This document shows, piece after piece, positions 24,312-36,697 of a stretch of DNA of 64,000 bases. How positions within the stretch are numbered: position 1 is the stretch's first letter; every line of letters starts with the position of its first letter. The position numbers and the translations under genes are program-made. Source of the DNA: Lineus longissimus (taxonomy: Eukaryota; Nemertea; Pilidiophora; Heteronemertea; Lineidae); contig NC_088311.1 of the NCBI RefSeq assembly GCF_910592395.1, positions 7,504,501 to 7,568,500 of the forward strand, read 5' to 3'. Below the pieces are notes generated by a model, which was not told the DNA's origin, made no database searches, and saw only the letters and a list, made by a program, of their open reading frames with translations.

Positions 24312-25825
24312 AAAAGGTTAAAAAACTTGGAAAATAATGTATTCAAATAAAATCCTTTTAGACAATCCTTTTAAATGCCATTTCATGCAGACTTCCAAAT
24401 GATTTGAAAGCAACAGAAATCTCAGGCAAGGGTTAAATTGATTCCCATGGAGTGGAAACATGTTGTTGTTTGGTCAGACAATAGCTGTTCCACGGATTCC
24501 ATAAAACTCTATGTAGCGAAAAATATTGACAGCTTTACTAAGGTTCAGTTTGGTATGATGAGGAATGGAAGCACATATGTCAATTGTTGATCTGCCAGAA
24601 CAGCCAACAATACACTAAAGCAAATTTCTAAAAGCAACTTTACTCCTCAGGCAAACCACATATGGACAAGGGTATGGCACATTTGAGAAACTGATCCATG
24701 TTACTGTAACACAGGACACTTAGCCTTGATTTGACTATTCATTGGAAAGTGACTGATCAGGATTTGTTGGGTGACCATCTCAATCTCCAACAACAAGGAA
24801 CAACTGCTTAACCTCTGTGTTGAAGATTGATCTTGTCAGAACTGAGAGATATGTATTTATCCCAGTGCTACATCCATCCTTGTTGGCGAATGCAGCATAT
24901 GGGTTCAGTGTGTTTACGGTTTCTAACACAATATTGAGCTAGTGATAACATTATATGGATTGAACATTTCAATTTTCACACATTGGTTACTTACCATAAT
25001 CTGCTGAACCACTCAAAATGAATGTATGCAATGGTTGTACATCAGACACTGAATTTTCACAACAGCACTTAGAGGACATGTCAGGCTACAGATGAATTAT
25101 TCAGCTTTCAAATCAATAGGTTCATGAGAATACCTTTAACAACATCTTGTTAAATTGTTGTTGAAAGTTTAAAATTCTCTGGTACATGTATCAAATGGTC
25201 CAGGTGACTTGGCATTGGATTTGAGTATGGTCTTTTTCAGGATGCCAAGGTAGATCAAATACGGCCAGGATTTTTGGGATAAACACACCATTTTAGTTAA
25301 ATTTGAGAAAATCTTGGAGGGGCAAAATATTGGGCAGGGTTTTACTGATATTTGGGATGAGGCCTGTTGCGGGTTACTGGGAAAGGTCCCCGCTGTTATG
25401 TTGGGCAGAGATGCTTCATCAGGAGACCGACTCTTACCAGGTTTTGGTGTTAATACTTACTACCTTACTTATACCTGATGGCTTGATGCGGAGCATAGAT
25501 CCTCCATGGTCTTCCACCACCTACTAAGGTCTTGTGCAGCTACCTCAATTTGCCTCCATGTTTTGGTCTGTCGATACCCATTAGATATACCCTAACGTCA
25601 TTTGTAATTGCACACCCAAACTGGTCAAGAATTATAATAATACTTTGTTCTTTTATTCAATTTTGAATGCTTTATTCAAATATACAGATACGTACATGTA
25701 TATCACAGCAACTAACAAAATAAATATTTTTATGGCATAAATCGAAACCAGGCCAATACAACTGATTGTACTCAAACTCTTATTTCTCAAATGTACTGTT
25801 TTGTTTAAAGCTCATAAAGCTAATA

Positions 25826-26016
25826 TGTGACCCGTTCCAGCAAAACCAGTCGCATGTCGCTCTGAGCGTGCCAGGTTGAGATGGACTGTTTTTTTTATTT
25901 CACTATTGTCTGCATTTTGTGAAATCTGACGACATCAATTTCTTCTATTATCTACTGGTGTCGTCTGGGCTCATCTTATGTGCGACATGCGACTGGTTTT
26001 GCTTGAACGGGTCACA
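25826..26016. mobile_element. MITE, TGTGACCC family, copy 1
   Basis: Terminal inverted repeats TGTGACCCGTTCCAGCAAAA and CCAGTCGCATGTCGC face their complement GCGACATGCGACTGG / TTTTGCTTGAACGGGTCACA. The element is 191 bp and flanked by TA on both sides. The same ends occur at 45556-45780 and 54106-54324. Confidence 0.85.
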
Positions 26017-26222
26017 TATCATGGTAACAGCTTCATTTGCACCGTTTGATAGTTGTCAACAAACATGTTTTGACTGCTATTATCATTTCATAAGATTTCA
26101 CTCTAATTCATTGATTTAAAGCAAAGATTGAATATCTCAATAATGAAACCATTTCTTGGATAAAGTTAACTATTTTGTCCCAAATTCATCTTACACAAAA
26201 ACAGGGCTGACGGTATCCCAAA

Positions 26223-26275
26223 GTAATGACTGACTTTAAAAAGTAGATACCCTACTTTTTAAAGTCAGTCATTAC
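26223..26275. repeat. Perfect 24-bp stem hairpin with 5-nt loop
   Basis: GTAATGACTGACTTTAAAAA plus GTAG (26223-26246) is exactly complementary to 26252-26275, separated by ATACC. The loop is too short for a typical pre-miRNA, so a palindromic repeat is more likely. Confidence 0.85.
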
Positions 26276-27474
26276 TAGGACGACATTACGTACGTTCACT
26301 CAGAGTAAACATTCAACCTCATTTTTAATGTATTGGAATATTTTTGTCTCATGAAACTGTTCAGCGCTGTATACAGGCACTACTTGTAACATGCATACAA
26401 CATGAACAGAATATATAGTGATAAATATGAACATGAGAAATCTTGTTCAAGTGCCCACTACATGTACATCTGTGACTACTCTTAATAATGTAAATTTACA
26501 GAATAGTTGCTACATGTAAAATGTAGAAGAATTGATTGAATGCAACAGTACACCTGTCTATTGTTGGAATGTCTTGACTTTAAATAAAAGAATGGAATGT
26601 GAATTCCATATCAAAATCAAAAGTAAGTCTGAGTTTAATAGCTGAGCAGAATATACATTCATGATAAAGCACGATTGGAATCAAATAAATCAATAAAGTA
26701 TTTAAAATGTTTTGCAAAAGCTTGGTTAAAATTCATGTTTTATAACGATTTGATACCAGACAATATAACATTCAGTGAAGAATAATCATGATAATAACAT
26801 TCTCGCATTTAATAGCAATTTTTGCAAACTGTTCAAAACATTCCTGATTGATCTTAGAACAGTTTGGTTTGGTTGTAAAAAGCACCATTTAATCAAGTAA
26901 TACCATACAAAACCTTGATAAAGCATATAAGATATACACAAAATTGTAAATCTCAAGATGCACAGAGACAGCTAGTTCTGTACACTTTTTCATTGTACAA
27001 TAGAAGCTCTACACTAGGGAAACCCTTAGGACTGAAACATGCTGTCCCTAGTAGACCTGATTACAGAGGACACAAATCAGTTTCCTTGACACCTCCTCCA
27101 TTAGAATAGAGTAGGTGTCCTGACTGAAGAAGTGTCCACTAAGGGAGGTTCTGCTGAATATGAAATTGTGTCACTTGGCCTTCACAATAGGCCTAACATG
27201 CTGAAGTTGTTTCTCTTTGAATGATGGAAGCAAGTTTTGGGCGAAATCTATTATCCATCTGACACAAGAGCTTCTTTCTGTTGTCAGGCTCTGCTGGGTT
27301 AAGCATCCAAAAATAGCTACATTTACACCAGACACAATTTTCCAAGATTTCAGTTCAAAAGAATTTTCACAGTTACTAATTGAGTAGTAAGATAAAATTG
27401 TCTGACAGAACTAGCCCCCTGTTTATCACTGATAATTTTAAAAAAACACTCACTGAATTAGAGGATAGTTCAAA

Positions 27475-30400
27475 TTATAGCCTAATATTCAGATCATCAT
27501 CGGCAAAACTTGGGTTTGCATGTGCTGATCCACTTCTTATTGTCACACCGGTGTCTTGAAGAATCTGGCTATGCCTTAGCGCTTCTTTTTCTTTACTGCA
27601 ACAAAAACAGTTATATTTTCTGAGAATGTGAGTTTGCATGCAATCGAGGCAAATCCAAAAAAGACAGACGGTTTTTCGAAAAAGACTGAAGTTCAAAGTC
27701 AAAAGACTATCGGTCTATCTTTGCTTTATTGGGTTATTGGTATGATCATTTGATGCAAAAGAAGTCCAGATACCCGAATATCACTTTCTTTTGCTCCTTT
27801 GTGACCACTCTTGAGAGCTATACGTATGCCTGCCTGTATGTTTACCACAGACAATGTAGATTTTTTTAGCACATGAATACTGTTCTGCTATAAAAATGTG
27901 ACTGTTTTAGATTACATTCAATGTCGTCAACTTTGCACTGCTTGACACCTCGTAGTCGATTTCATTAAAAAATTGCAGGGCAAGGAAAAATCTTTAGACA
28001 GCCGGGAAAAGTTGTCAGTAGTTGACTTCAAATGGCTCATTCTTGTCAGATTTGCCTGATTCTGGCAGAGTATGTATTTTAAGACTACTTTGGACGAAGA
28101 AGTTTCAAATGAAATAGAACTTTCTGTTCACCTGCTGCATCTTCCGTACCAAATCACCAAAAATCAAAGTGCAATTTACTCGTGAAATGGACTAAAGTGT
28201 ACTAATGACTAAACAATTGCCTTAATAGGAACTTTTCAGTGTTAAATTAATATTATGGCAAGCAATGGTGTTAATTATCAAGGTTACTGTGTTAGATCAA
28301 TATTTTGGTAACCTTGGTGGAACATGTAAGCCCAAAGCTAGCCGATATCTAAACAACTTACCCTTTCTGTTCCATTGATTGTCTTATCTCCTGTCGTCTC
28401 TTCTCATCAATTGGGTAGAGGTAGATAAAGATGAGGCTTATCAGACAGCATACTATAGGGACTGGGGCGATCAGCATCCGTAGGGTTATAGCCACAGAAT
28501 CCGGCTGGACTTGTCGTTTCGAATCATAACCATTAAACCTAGAAAGACAATGATTACAGTCATGAACTGGATCAAAACCAAGGCAACCCAAAGTAGAGGA
28601 CCAAGTACTTTCTCCACTTTTCTGTTTGGTCTCTTCACCCTGAACCAATTTGTATTTTGACCGCTATACATATATTTTGTATGGAACCATTACAAAAATT
28701 TATTTCTGATTTTGAATTCGGGTACCATTGAAAACATAACAGATCCGCCAGCTCCTGCCTACTAGAGTCCTCCTTTAGCTTACCCTAGCGCCAACTGTGA
28801 TATCCCAAGGGAAACCCCAACAGATAACTTGTTGAAGAACACATAGAAAGAATAGAAAACAGCATCTTTCCTGTGACCCTTCTTCAGCATGAAGTCATCC
28901 AGGACGTCAGGAAGCATCGACCTAAATACACGTAAAACAATTAAGTCAACATCGAACCTGGGCCCTGTTTTTGCATGTGGCCAGCATGGTTAACCATTAG
29001 GCTTATGCAGCTCCTCGAGGGTCACAACAAACCAGCAGCAAATTTAAGACTGTGTGCTCGCATATACCACATGTTTTTTGTTAGTTATGCGTATATTTTT
29101 GTCTGCTTCAGGTCTAAATGGTTACCTCAGACTGGTGCAATGTCAACTATTGGTCAGCACTTGGCAACATTTTAACCATAGCGGATAAATGTAAAGAACA
29201 GCACTCTTTTATTTAAAATGAATCACTAGTAGGTAGGAACTTACCATGGAAGTAAAAATGATGCAGAAACCACTGCCCCAGCCAGCACTAAGCAGCCATA
29301 CAGACCGATCATGTTCTTGGGGGGTAGAAAGAGTTGTATATACAGGACGGGGACGTACAGCTGAAAGATATGGATAATGAGACTAACTGTGTAAGGGTTT
29401 GGGGCTTAGAACGCTACTGGATAAATCCAACACTAGGTGGTATAAAGTGGATTAGAAGAAGACACCGGACTGGCACTATTGTATGCCAACAGCACACAAA
29501 TTTCTGTAGAAAAGTTGTGCACATTCTCTGATGCAGCACATAACCACCCTCTATACAGGAAATAAAAATATTTCTTTAATACCAACCAATAGTTGAAACT
29601 ATCCTCGGGTTAAGGGGCAGGTGGCACATCTCAAAGATCATTGAAACACATGTGTGTCTACATACATGTATCTACTGATAATATTCTTGCTGAATATTAC
29701 TCCAACTCACCAAGGGAGCAAGAAATTAGCTGAAACTGCAAACCCAGACAGAATGCAAGTTCCATACAGTAGATATGCATTGTTGGGTGGAATAAACAGT
29801 TGGCTGTAATATATGGGCATATACATCTGAAATGAACAATGCGTTAGATGTATTTGCAATTTGTTGCAATTTCAGAGTAAATACCTATTTGACTAAAAAT
29901 ACTTTATCATAGGGGCTTACAAGAATGTGAGACACAAGCTGAGATGACTTGAGAGTGTGTAGTTTACTTACAATAGCCGCAATTGCAAAGGATATTTTCT
30001 TCCCAATCTTAATGCTCAAGAGCTGCCATAACGGCATCACAAGGATGGCAACTGCCTGAAATCAACATGGAGAATAGTTACCTTTTTTTATTGAAGAATT
30101 TAAGGAAACATGCAATGAATTTTGAACACTTTAAAAGGGAATCAGCTTATCAAAGAGGTTAAGATTGTGATCCGAGAAGGTGGCAACTTGATGTCGGGAT
30201 GGTTATCGCGTTGTCTGTTGTTAGGAATGTAATGAAAGAGTGTGTCTTTAATATCTTTAATGTCTGACTCAAACTCCAGGGCAAATCCGCCATTGGTGAC
30301 GTCATTGGCGCCAAAAACTGTTTCCATATTTTTCCATGTTTGCCTGATCAAAGTGCTTTTGTCTTATCTTTCAAGCGAAGATTACCTCAAAATGGCAAAA

Positions 30401-33400
30401 TTACAAAAGTGATATGATTCTGGGCTGATGAAAATGTGTGCAAGAGATATGAACTGACAAAACTGACCCATAGGCAAACCACATTCACAGTATCGACTCA
30501 ACGCTTGGCTCAGTTTCGATAGGTTTTGAAACAGTCTTGAAGGACTTCAAACTGACATTGTTTGCATTTTCGAGTGTCATTCAGAACAGCCAAAGTAAAC
30601 ACCTTTTAAATCAATACGCCCTGGTCAGGCCAGTATAGCGAATAGGTGCAACTGTTTTCTGCGAATTGAAACTTAATTGCCCCTTGAAGACATATGGCGA
30701 AACTTTAATTTGTGAAGATGAATGCACTTGAAAATCAAATGTGGAATGTCCGATAAACCCATATACCTGTGTATTGACCCCCATGCAGGTAATATTCTTA
30801 AAAGAACATCATTAGAATATAGCCCTGGATCCAAAAGTCCAGAGAAAGAGGTGGTTTTTTACCTAAATTTATGGTCAGTTGCAGAGAAATTTCTCAAATG
30901 AAGTGGAGAAGGGACACATCTGGTGTAATTGGGAGGTGTACATTATACCCTATTGTAATTGGGAGGTTGCAATAGGCCTTTTTACACGGTGCTGGTTCAA
31001 GACAACCCTCCTGAACCGTCACGAGGCGTGTTCGGTTCAGGACGGTTCATTTCGCTTTTACACGGGGACGGTTCGACGATCTGGCCTCGATCCGGCCCTA
31101 GGCCGGTTCGTCACTAACATCGTCAATTGGTGGCGCTGATCAATCCTGCTGGCGGTGGAGCTACGAAAATATCACAACAACAAATAATACAAAATGGTTT
31201 ACGATGGCGCCAGTGAGATGCAGAGTTTTTGCTTTGTACACAGCATTTGTATGGAAAGAAAGCTCTTGCTCTCGATAAATTGAAGATTTCACAGCAGTTT
31301 CTTTCCGCGGAAAATTTCATGCCAGGAACACGGCAGCTATTCCCGCGAATGACGTCACGCGAGTACCGTGTGCAAACCGGCTCGGAGCCGGTTCGCTTTT
31401 ACACGCATAAATAAACCCTCCTCCACCGGCCTACACCGGCCTGCACCGACCCGAGACCGGCGATCGGAACCCGCCTCGGACCAGGAGGGTTCAGGACGGT
31501 AGGTTCGCTTTTACACGAGGGAAAATAAACCGGCTGGTACCTGAACTAGTCTCGATCCGGCTTGAACCCGCACCGTGTAAAAACGCCTACTGTAAGGATA
31601 ATGGATGAAGTTTCATATTTAATCTTCAACACAAAGAGTGGTCTTATGCATCCAATTTGAGACAAAATGTCTGTTTCGAATGGAACAAGTGCTTTTCAAC
31701 GATTTTCAAATGTGCCATTCACCGATATTCCTACCTGGGAAAGTTCAAGCAGTCTAATTTCTTTAAATACACATGCCATTTCAATGAATGTTTGGATAAG
31801 GTGGAAAAATGTTGTTGAAATGCGTGCGTTTCATATTCAAAGGCAGAACCTCTTCAATTCCAGTTGGGACAGATCGATTAAAAAAATTCTTCCAGTGATT
31901 CAGGGAGTGCATGACTGTTTAGTCATCTGTTGTGGATGAGGGGAACCACTTGTCTATTGATTGTCATGAGTGTTTGAAATTTTATTGGACCAAAATGCGG
32001 TCAAAATTTTGTAAATAATATGAATTTTTAAAGGGGAGATCAGTTGCCGAGTGCTCAGAACCACATGTTCATAATTAGGAGGTTGTGGGAATGGCTGTTA
32101 AGATGTATTGCTGATTGGTCGAGGTGTCTTTGAGCAAGGCCCTCACCCTACATTGCCACCTGGTGTCTATGCTAGGCAAACAAATGACCCATCACAGGGT
32201 CATTAGCTTGAGATGGACTCATGTCTTTGGATGAAGACGGAATTCCTTGACCAATAAGCCGAAATGCTGTTCAATTAACTGGCAAAAATTCTCAGTTACA
32301 ATGGTATTGACAATATGTAATGCATTGGAGGATGATACTTTCACCCCAGTGCAACAAGAAGTAAATTGCAAAGGCAAGCAGTACTGAACAGGAAAAGGAT
32401 TGACTGATATTTACAGTAATCTATACTCAAGGAAATCATCAAGAACAATATCACAGGCGAATGGCCAAAATCAAGGGGAAACTCAAATAAAATAGAGTGC
32501 AAAGTCTTACCACTAAAGCAAATATTCCGTACGAGAACTGTGAACCTAGCTTCAGGGAATGTGTGATGTAGAGAGCAAGGTTTCCTTGGACAATCTGAAA
32601 TAACCAAGCTAAGTTACTGGGCGAGTCAAATTATCATAACGTGTCTTAATCTCTCTGAATAAATGAATGAATGTAAAGCGCTTTGACATGTTTGAGATGA
32701 TATGAGATGGTACAGTATGAAGTGCTTTCTGAGAACTTACATTTAGTTTTCACATTGTCTGTTCCTTGGATATCACTGAGCCGATTACATGTACCAGTTG
32801 CTCTTTTCATATAAATTCAAGTGTTACAGTTTCTCTTTTGAGGTGCATCAATGGAACATCCCTTAACCAGACAACTCAGTAGGCGAGAGAACAACAACCT
32901 TGCCATTAGGATGCAGCTTAAGGTCCCAAATTGGTAATTTCTTTCAATTCAACTTTGGCATTCTGGACATCTCTCCATTGAGGACAGAATAAGTCAGTCC
33001 CATCAGTGTACTTTAAACAGAGAGCTTCAACTGTATCTACCTGTGTTGCTAGTGATATGAAGAGGAAGGCCATAGTGAGCTTGACGTATGGTCCGAAGGA
33101 GAACACCATCTTTAGTGACTGGAAGAAAGGCTCTGGGATGTCATCTATCACACCTGGAAGATTCAAGATTCTCGATTAAAGACAATTTGATATATAGGGG
33201 TGTTCAATCTTTACCTGTCTCAATCCTGTAGTAAAAACTGGGCCGAGAATTGAAATACCTTCTATGCTTCTTCTCATTAAAAAAACTTTTATCCAAATAA
33301 CATGGCAACAAACACCCATCTGATTTTATCAATTTGAAAAATAATACTGAAAAATCTCGTTGCAAATGTGGCCCTTACCCTTTCTTTCCTTGGTCCCGAA

Positions 33401-36400
33401 GAAAGTGATATAAATGCAGATTACATATAATCCAACAATTACGGCTGACGCTAACAAGTAGGATGTTTTCTGAAAAATAGGGAAGACCAAACAGAACTGT
33501 AAGAAACCGAGCATCATTGTGTAAACCCATTTATTTTGGCAGCCCAAAATTATAGGAAAAATACCTTTTTCATATTTTACAACAATTAAATTCCACAAAT
33601 GGATGAATTTTTCGTCAGCTCAGTATTTTTCGCACCATTATGTTTTCCTTTTGACCCCCTGACCCCTGACTGCAAAAGTCTGCAACATACAGGCTTGCAA
33701 AACAGGGGTTTATTAAACTACCAATCGCTTTTTATTCCTCAACTCATCTGAGTTATTTGTGCTTCCATCTATCTCCAACAGGCTGAAGTAAGCAAATGCC
33801 AACCTTACCAATTTCCAAACCATTAAAGTGCCATCTATTGTTAGACAGCATGCTTGATTTAGCAATTATCAATACCTGAAGACAATATCATGAAAATCTA
33901 AATTGTTTTAGAAGTAATAATGAAAATGACACTGAATATGTATAGACAGGATTATCAGCATGGATCCATTCCAGGTTGTGCAAACTGCAAGAAAAACACC
34001 AAACCTCTAATTGGTAATCCTCATCAGTGATGGGTGTATAAGCCGGTTTAGACAACACACGATACGGGTTCACCATCACACCTTGGACGGCGACACCGAA
34101 CAGAAGTCCTGTCACCTCCGCTATCATCCCTGAAGTCAAGTGTCAAAAGTTTAAAAGCCTACCCCGATCATGTTCATTGCATATAACGATTGTCGCTGAA
34201 ACTGGGCAATTCCTATAGGGCAATTATGCCGCTTTTTCTCTTGAAGGAGAGACAATTAAAGGAAACTCCTAGGAAACCATTTCCGACATCAATGTCATGT
34301 ATTAAATCCCTCATATAGCCAAATTAGTATGTTTTATTTGAATTATCATTCCACATGGAACTTTTTCTTGTTTGATTATTGTTTCTATGTACATGTGTTA
34401 TACTTACTGTACGCTGTACAACTGTCTCTGTCCACTTGCTTGTCGCTGATGTACATAGTCAGAGATGTGTAGGGCACATGGACACACTGAAATTATAGAG
34501 TACCAAGTGTTACATAAAGGTACATGAAAGTATGGTAGATTCATTTCTAAACTTTGAATGCCCATTTTACTTTTCCCATTGTTGCGCCAAACGACAAAAG
34601 GCAACACCGTGCCAGTGACGTAAATTTGATGTCCAAAATTGGGCATTTTTCTGGGATGATATCATGTTAATCTTAATGGTTGGTGAATACTCAAAGGGAT
34701 AAGACTTTAAGAACAAGGACTTGAAGTCTTCTGTCACAGCCACTTACTGTTTCTGTTGTCATGAAACCACAGTACATGATCAAGTAATATCCAACTTTAC
34801 CGCCATCTGAGAGATTAGGTGCATACCACAGGAAGAAGTAGAAAGTGCAGGAGATTATGGGGAAAGCCAGGATCCTGCAAACAATTGTGAAATATTGCAA
34901 AAATACAAGTTAAGCAAAGCTGTAGCATTTTTTTGTTCAGCGTGCTTGAGAAGTCTTCAAAAGCTGCATACAGCACCTGTTAGGGAAGCATTCATATGAT
35001 AGAAAGGAAAAATATATACATTGGAACCTGATCCCTCTTATGCATCTGCAACCATTTACATGCACATGCATAACATGTTATAGAACTTACTGATTCAAAT
35101 GTCATGAAGCCACAATATATGATGAAGTAATAGCCCAATTTGCCACTATCTGATATGTCCGGAACATACCACAGGAAGAAATAGGTGACACAAGTGAATG
35201 GTGGGGCAATCATGAGCCTAAAATAGAGGTAAGGGGAAATCAGTTAAGAAAAGGGGTTCCAGCACGACTGTTCAAGCACTCCATGGTTTATGGTTCCTTA
35301 ATTTGAACAGGTGTAGCATGAACATTAGTTGTTCAGTAATGTTAGAAGGCTTCATGGTTGGTTCTAGGCTATACAGGGATTTGAGACAATAATAACGGAG
35401 CAAGAAATTAAATTTCTTTGCCAGAAGTACTATCCAGAGTCTCAGATCTCTGTGCACTTGGCTATACTCACCAAGGTCTCATCTTGCCAAACCTTGTATT
35501 GGTTCTGCTGACCAGGTAGCCCACTATAGGATCCGTGATAGCATCCCATGCTTTACCAGTCAGGACAATCACAGACACATAGAATGGATTGAGCTGAGAA
35601 AGGGAAAATACATGCAGTTAGTTACTGTCAACCGACATACAATTTGTGCAATTAATGCAAAATAATTCATTCAATTATAGACTTTACATTGGCAACTTCT
35701 AGGAGGAAGACAGGGATGAAGAATCCTATGACATTTCCTGTAGTTTGGTATGGCAGTCCTCCAAGGGCAAAGCAGACCCTCCTCCAGACAGGGAGGGTTG
35801 GACCTGACTCCTGCTGAGCTTCCTCTTCCTTCTCCCCCATGATTGGCGTGGTCTCTTCCTGAAAAACAATGTCATTGGTTAATTACATTGACAGGATTGT
35901 TGCGTCTTTTTTTGTATGAATTTTGTAAGATGGTTTGTTTTCCCAACCGTAGGTGGTATAGGTGTATCTGGTAAAGGGCCTATCAATATGAAATGACATG
36001 ACGTTGGCAAGAAACATGCCGAGCCATAACCTCTGACATCAGGCAGACTTTTGCAGTTACACAGAACACAAACACAGTCTCAATCCCCACCCCTCTGCCA
36101 CGCATGCACCTGCCCTGCCCTTAGGAAAGATATGTCTCATTTTCACCATGATAAATTCACAGTTGGTAAACTGACAGCACTTCAACATGGTGAATTGGGA
36201 CGGTGAAATATTTCACCATGAGCAACCGTAAACTCTGATTTTACCATGGTGAACGCTGAATGCACAATGGTGAAATGAATTCACCAATAGACGAATTCGA
36301 AGAAGTTTGTTTTGGGGCTGACCATGTCTCGCGTTTCACCTTGAACAAAGGATCGCCGTGTTTCTAGGCATTGTCCGAAGTCGGCTTAGGCCTTCTGACT

Positions 36401-36697
36401 TGTTCTGAGTGTGGACAATTGATTTGTTTTGGCGTTCTTTGAATTCGTCTTTTCAGATTTATCCATTGTGAACCCGGGATCGGGGGGGGGGGGCATGTCC
36501 TTGGTGGTCATGACAATTGACATGTCACATGTGCAGTGTGAGACATCAAGCTGATCTCAATAGGCTACAGGGAATCAGCCCTTGGCTCTGCCCCTGGCCC
36601 TGACCTGTCACTGTGACACTAGGCCTAGCATCAGGCCAGGGCCAGCGCGGCCTGGATCAGACTCGGAGTAGATTCAGATTGGGCCTACCTTGCTCAT
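27475..36697 (-). CDS. MFSD2: MFSD2A/B-like sodium-dependent lysophospholipid symporter
   Basis: This is a major-facilitator (MFS) membrane transporter of the MFSD2 branch; vertebrate MFSD2A/B move lysophosphatidylcholine or lysosphingolipid. Coding exons in transcript order: 36689-36697, 35688-35858, 35472-35593, then 35091-35217 or 34748-34874, 34408-34486, 34005-34129, 33379-33469, 33041-33153, 32511-32594, 29972-30055, then 29711-29826 or 29245-29360, 28784-28921, 28362-28538, 27475-27595. All joins keep phase and each isoform is 518 residues. Diagnostic motifs are [25 protein letters not shown] (aspartates linked to cation coupling in this family), [44 protein letters not shown] and [12 protein letters not shown] near the C-terminus. 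The first exon holds only M-S-K. An in-frame ATG also occurs at 35838-35840. A versus B orthology and substrate are not resolved. Confidence 0.93.
29245..29360 (-). CDS. MFSD2: MFSD2-like exon 10b (mutually exclusive partner of 10a)
   Basis: This 116-nt exon encodes [20 protein letters not shown] then [18 protein letters not shown], with the same split W codon. Splice sites are TTTCAG / GTAAGT. Length and phase equal exon 10a, and the two are separated by a 350-bp intron. Joining both would shift the frame. Confidence 0.88.
29711..29826 (-). CDS. MFSD2: MFSD2-like exon 10a (mutually exclusive partner of 10b)
   Basis: This 116-nt exon encodes [20 protein letters not shown] then [18 protein letters not shown], plus the first two bases of a W codon. 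It corresponds to the human segment ending SVAAAFLLPW, about TM10. Splice sites are TTTCAG / GTGAGT. It shares 22 of 39 residues with exon 29245-29360. Confidence 0.9.
30975..31587. mobile_element. TIR element with GGCCTTTTTACACGGTG ends
   Basis: GGCCTTTTTACACGGTGCTG then GTTCAAG at the left end faces CTTGAACCCGCACCGTGTAA then AAACGCC at the right, flanked on both sides by TA. The interior is G/C-richer than its surroundings and carries several copies of words like GGTTCGCTTTTACACG and CCGGCCTACACCGGCC in both orientations. No transposase frame is visible. It lies in an intron of the MFSD2-like gene. Confidence 0.8.
34748..34874 (-). CDS. MFSD2: MFSD2-like exon 3b (mutually exclusive partner of 3a)
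   Basis: This 127-nt exon encodes [30 protein letters not shown] and [12 protein letters not shown]. It has the same length and phase as exon 3a and intact splice sites (TTTGCAG / GTAAGT). Because 127 is not divisible by three, using both exons, or skipping both, breaks the frame. That argues for one-or-the-other splicing rather than a dead copy. Confidence 0.88.
35091..35217 (-). CDS. MFSD2: MFSD2-like exon 3a (mutually exclusive partner of 3b)
   Basis: This 127-nt exon encodes [30 protein letters not shown] and [12 protein letters not shown], corresponding to roughly TM3-TM4. It has acceptor TTTTAG and donor GTAAGT. It completes the W codon split after TG of the preceding exon and ends in phase 0. 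It shares 24 of 42 residues with exon 34748-34874. Confidence 0.9.

Larger units (their letters stand above)
24330..27474. other. Region downstream of the MFSD2-like gene
   Basis: No coding region was recognised. It is A/T-rich and contains a MITE (25826-26016) and a perfect hairpin (26223-26275). Part of it is probably the 3' UTR of the minus-strand transporter gene, whose stop codon is at 27475-27477. Its polyadenylation site was not resolved. Confidence 0.5.

Noticed and set aside
32080-32290. Possible further SINE fragment (GTCTTTGAGCAAGGCCCTCACC)
   Set aside because: Only a short stretch resembles the SINE body and no tRNA-like head was found, so the call would be too weak.
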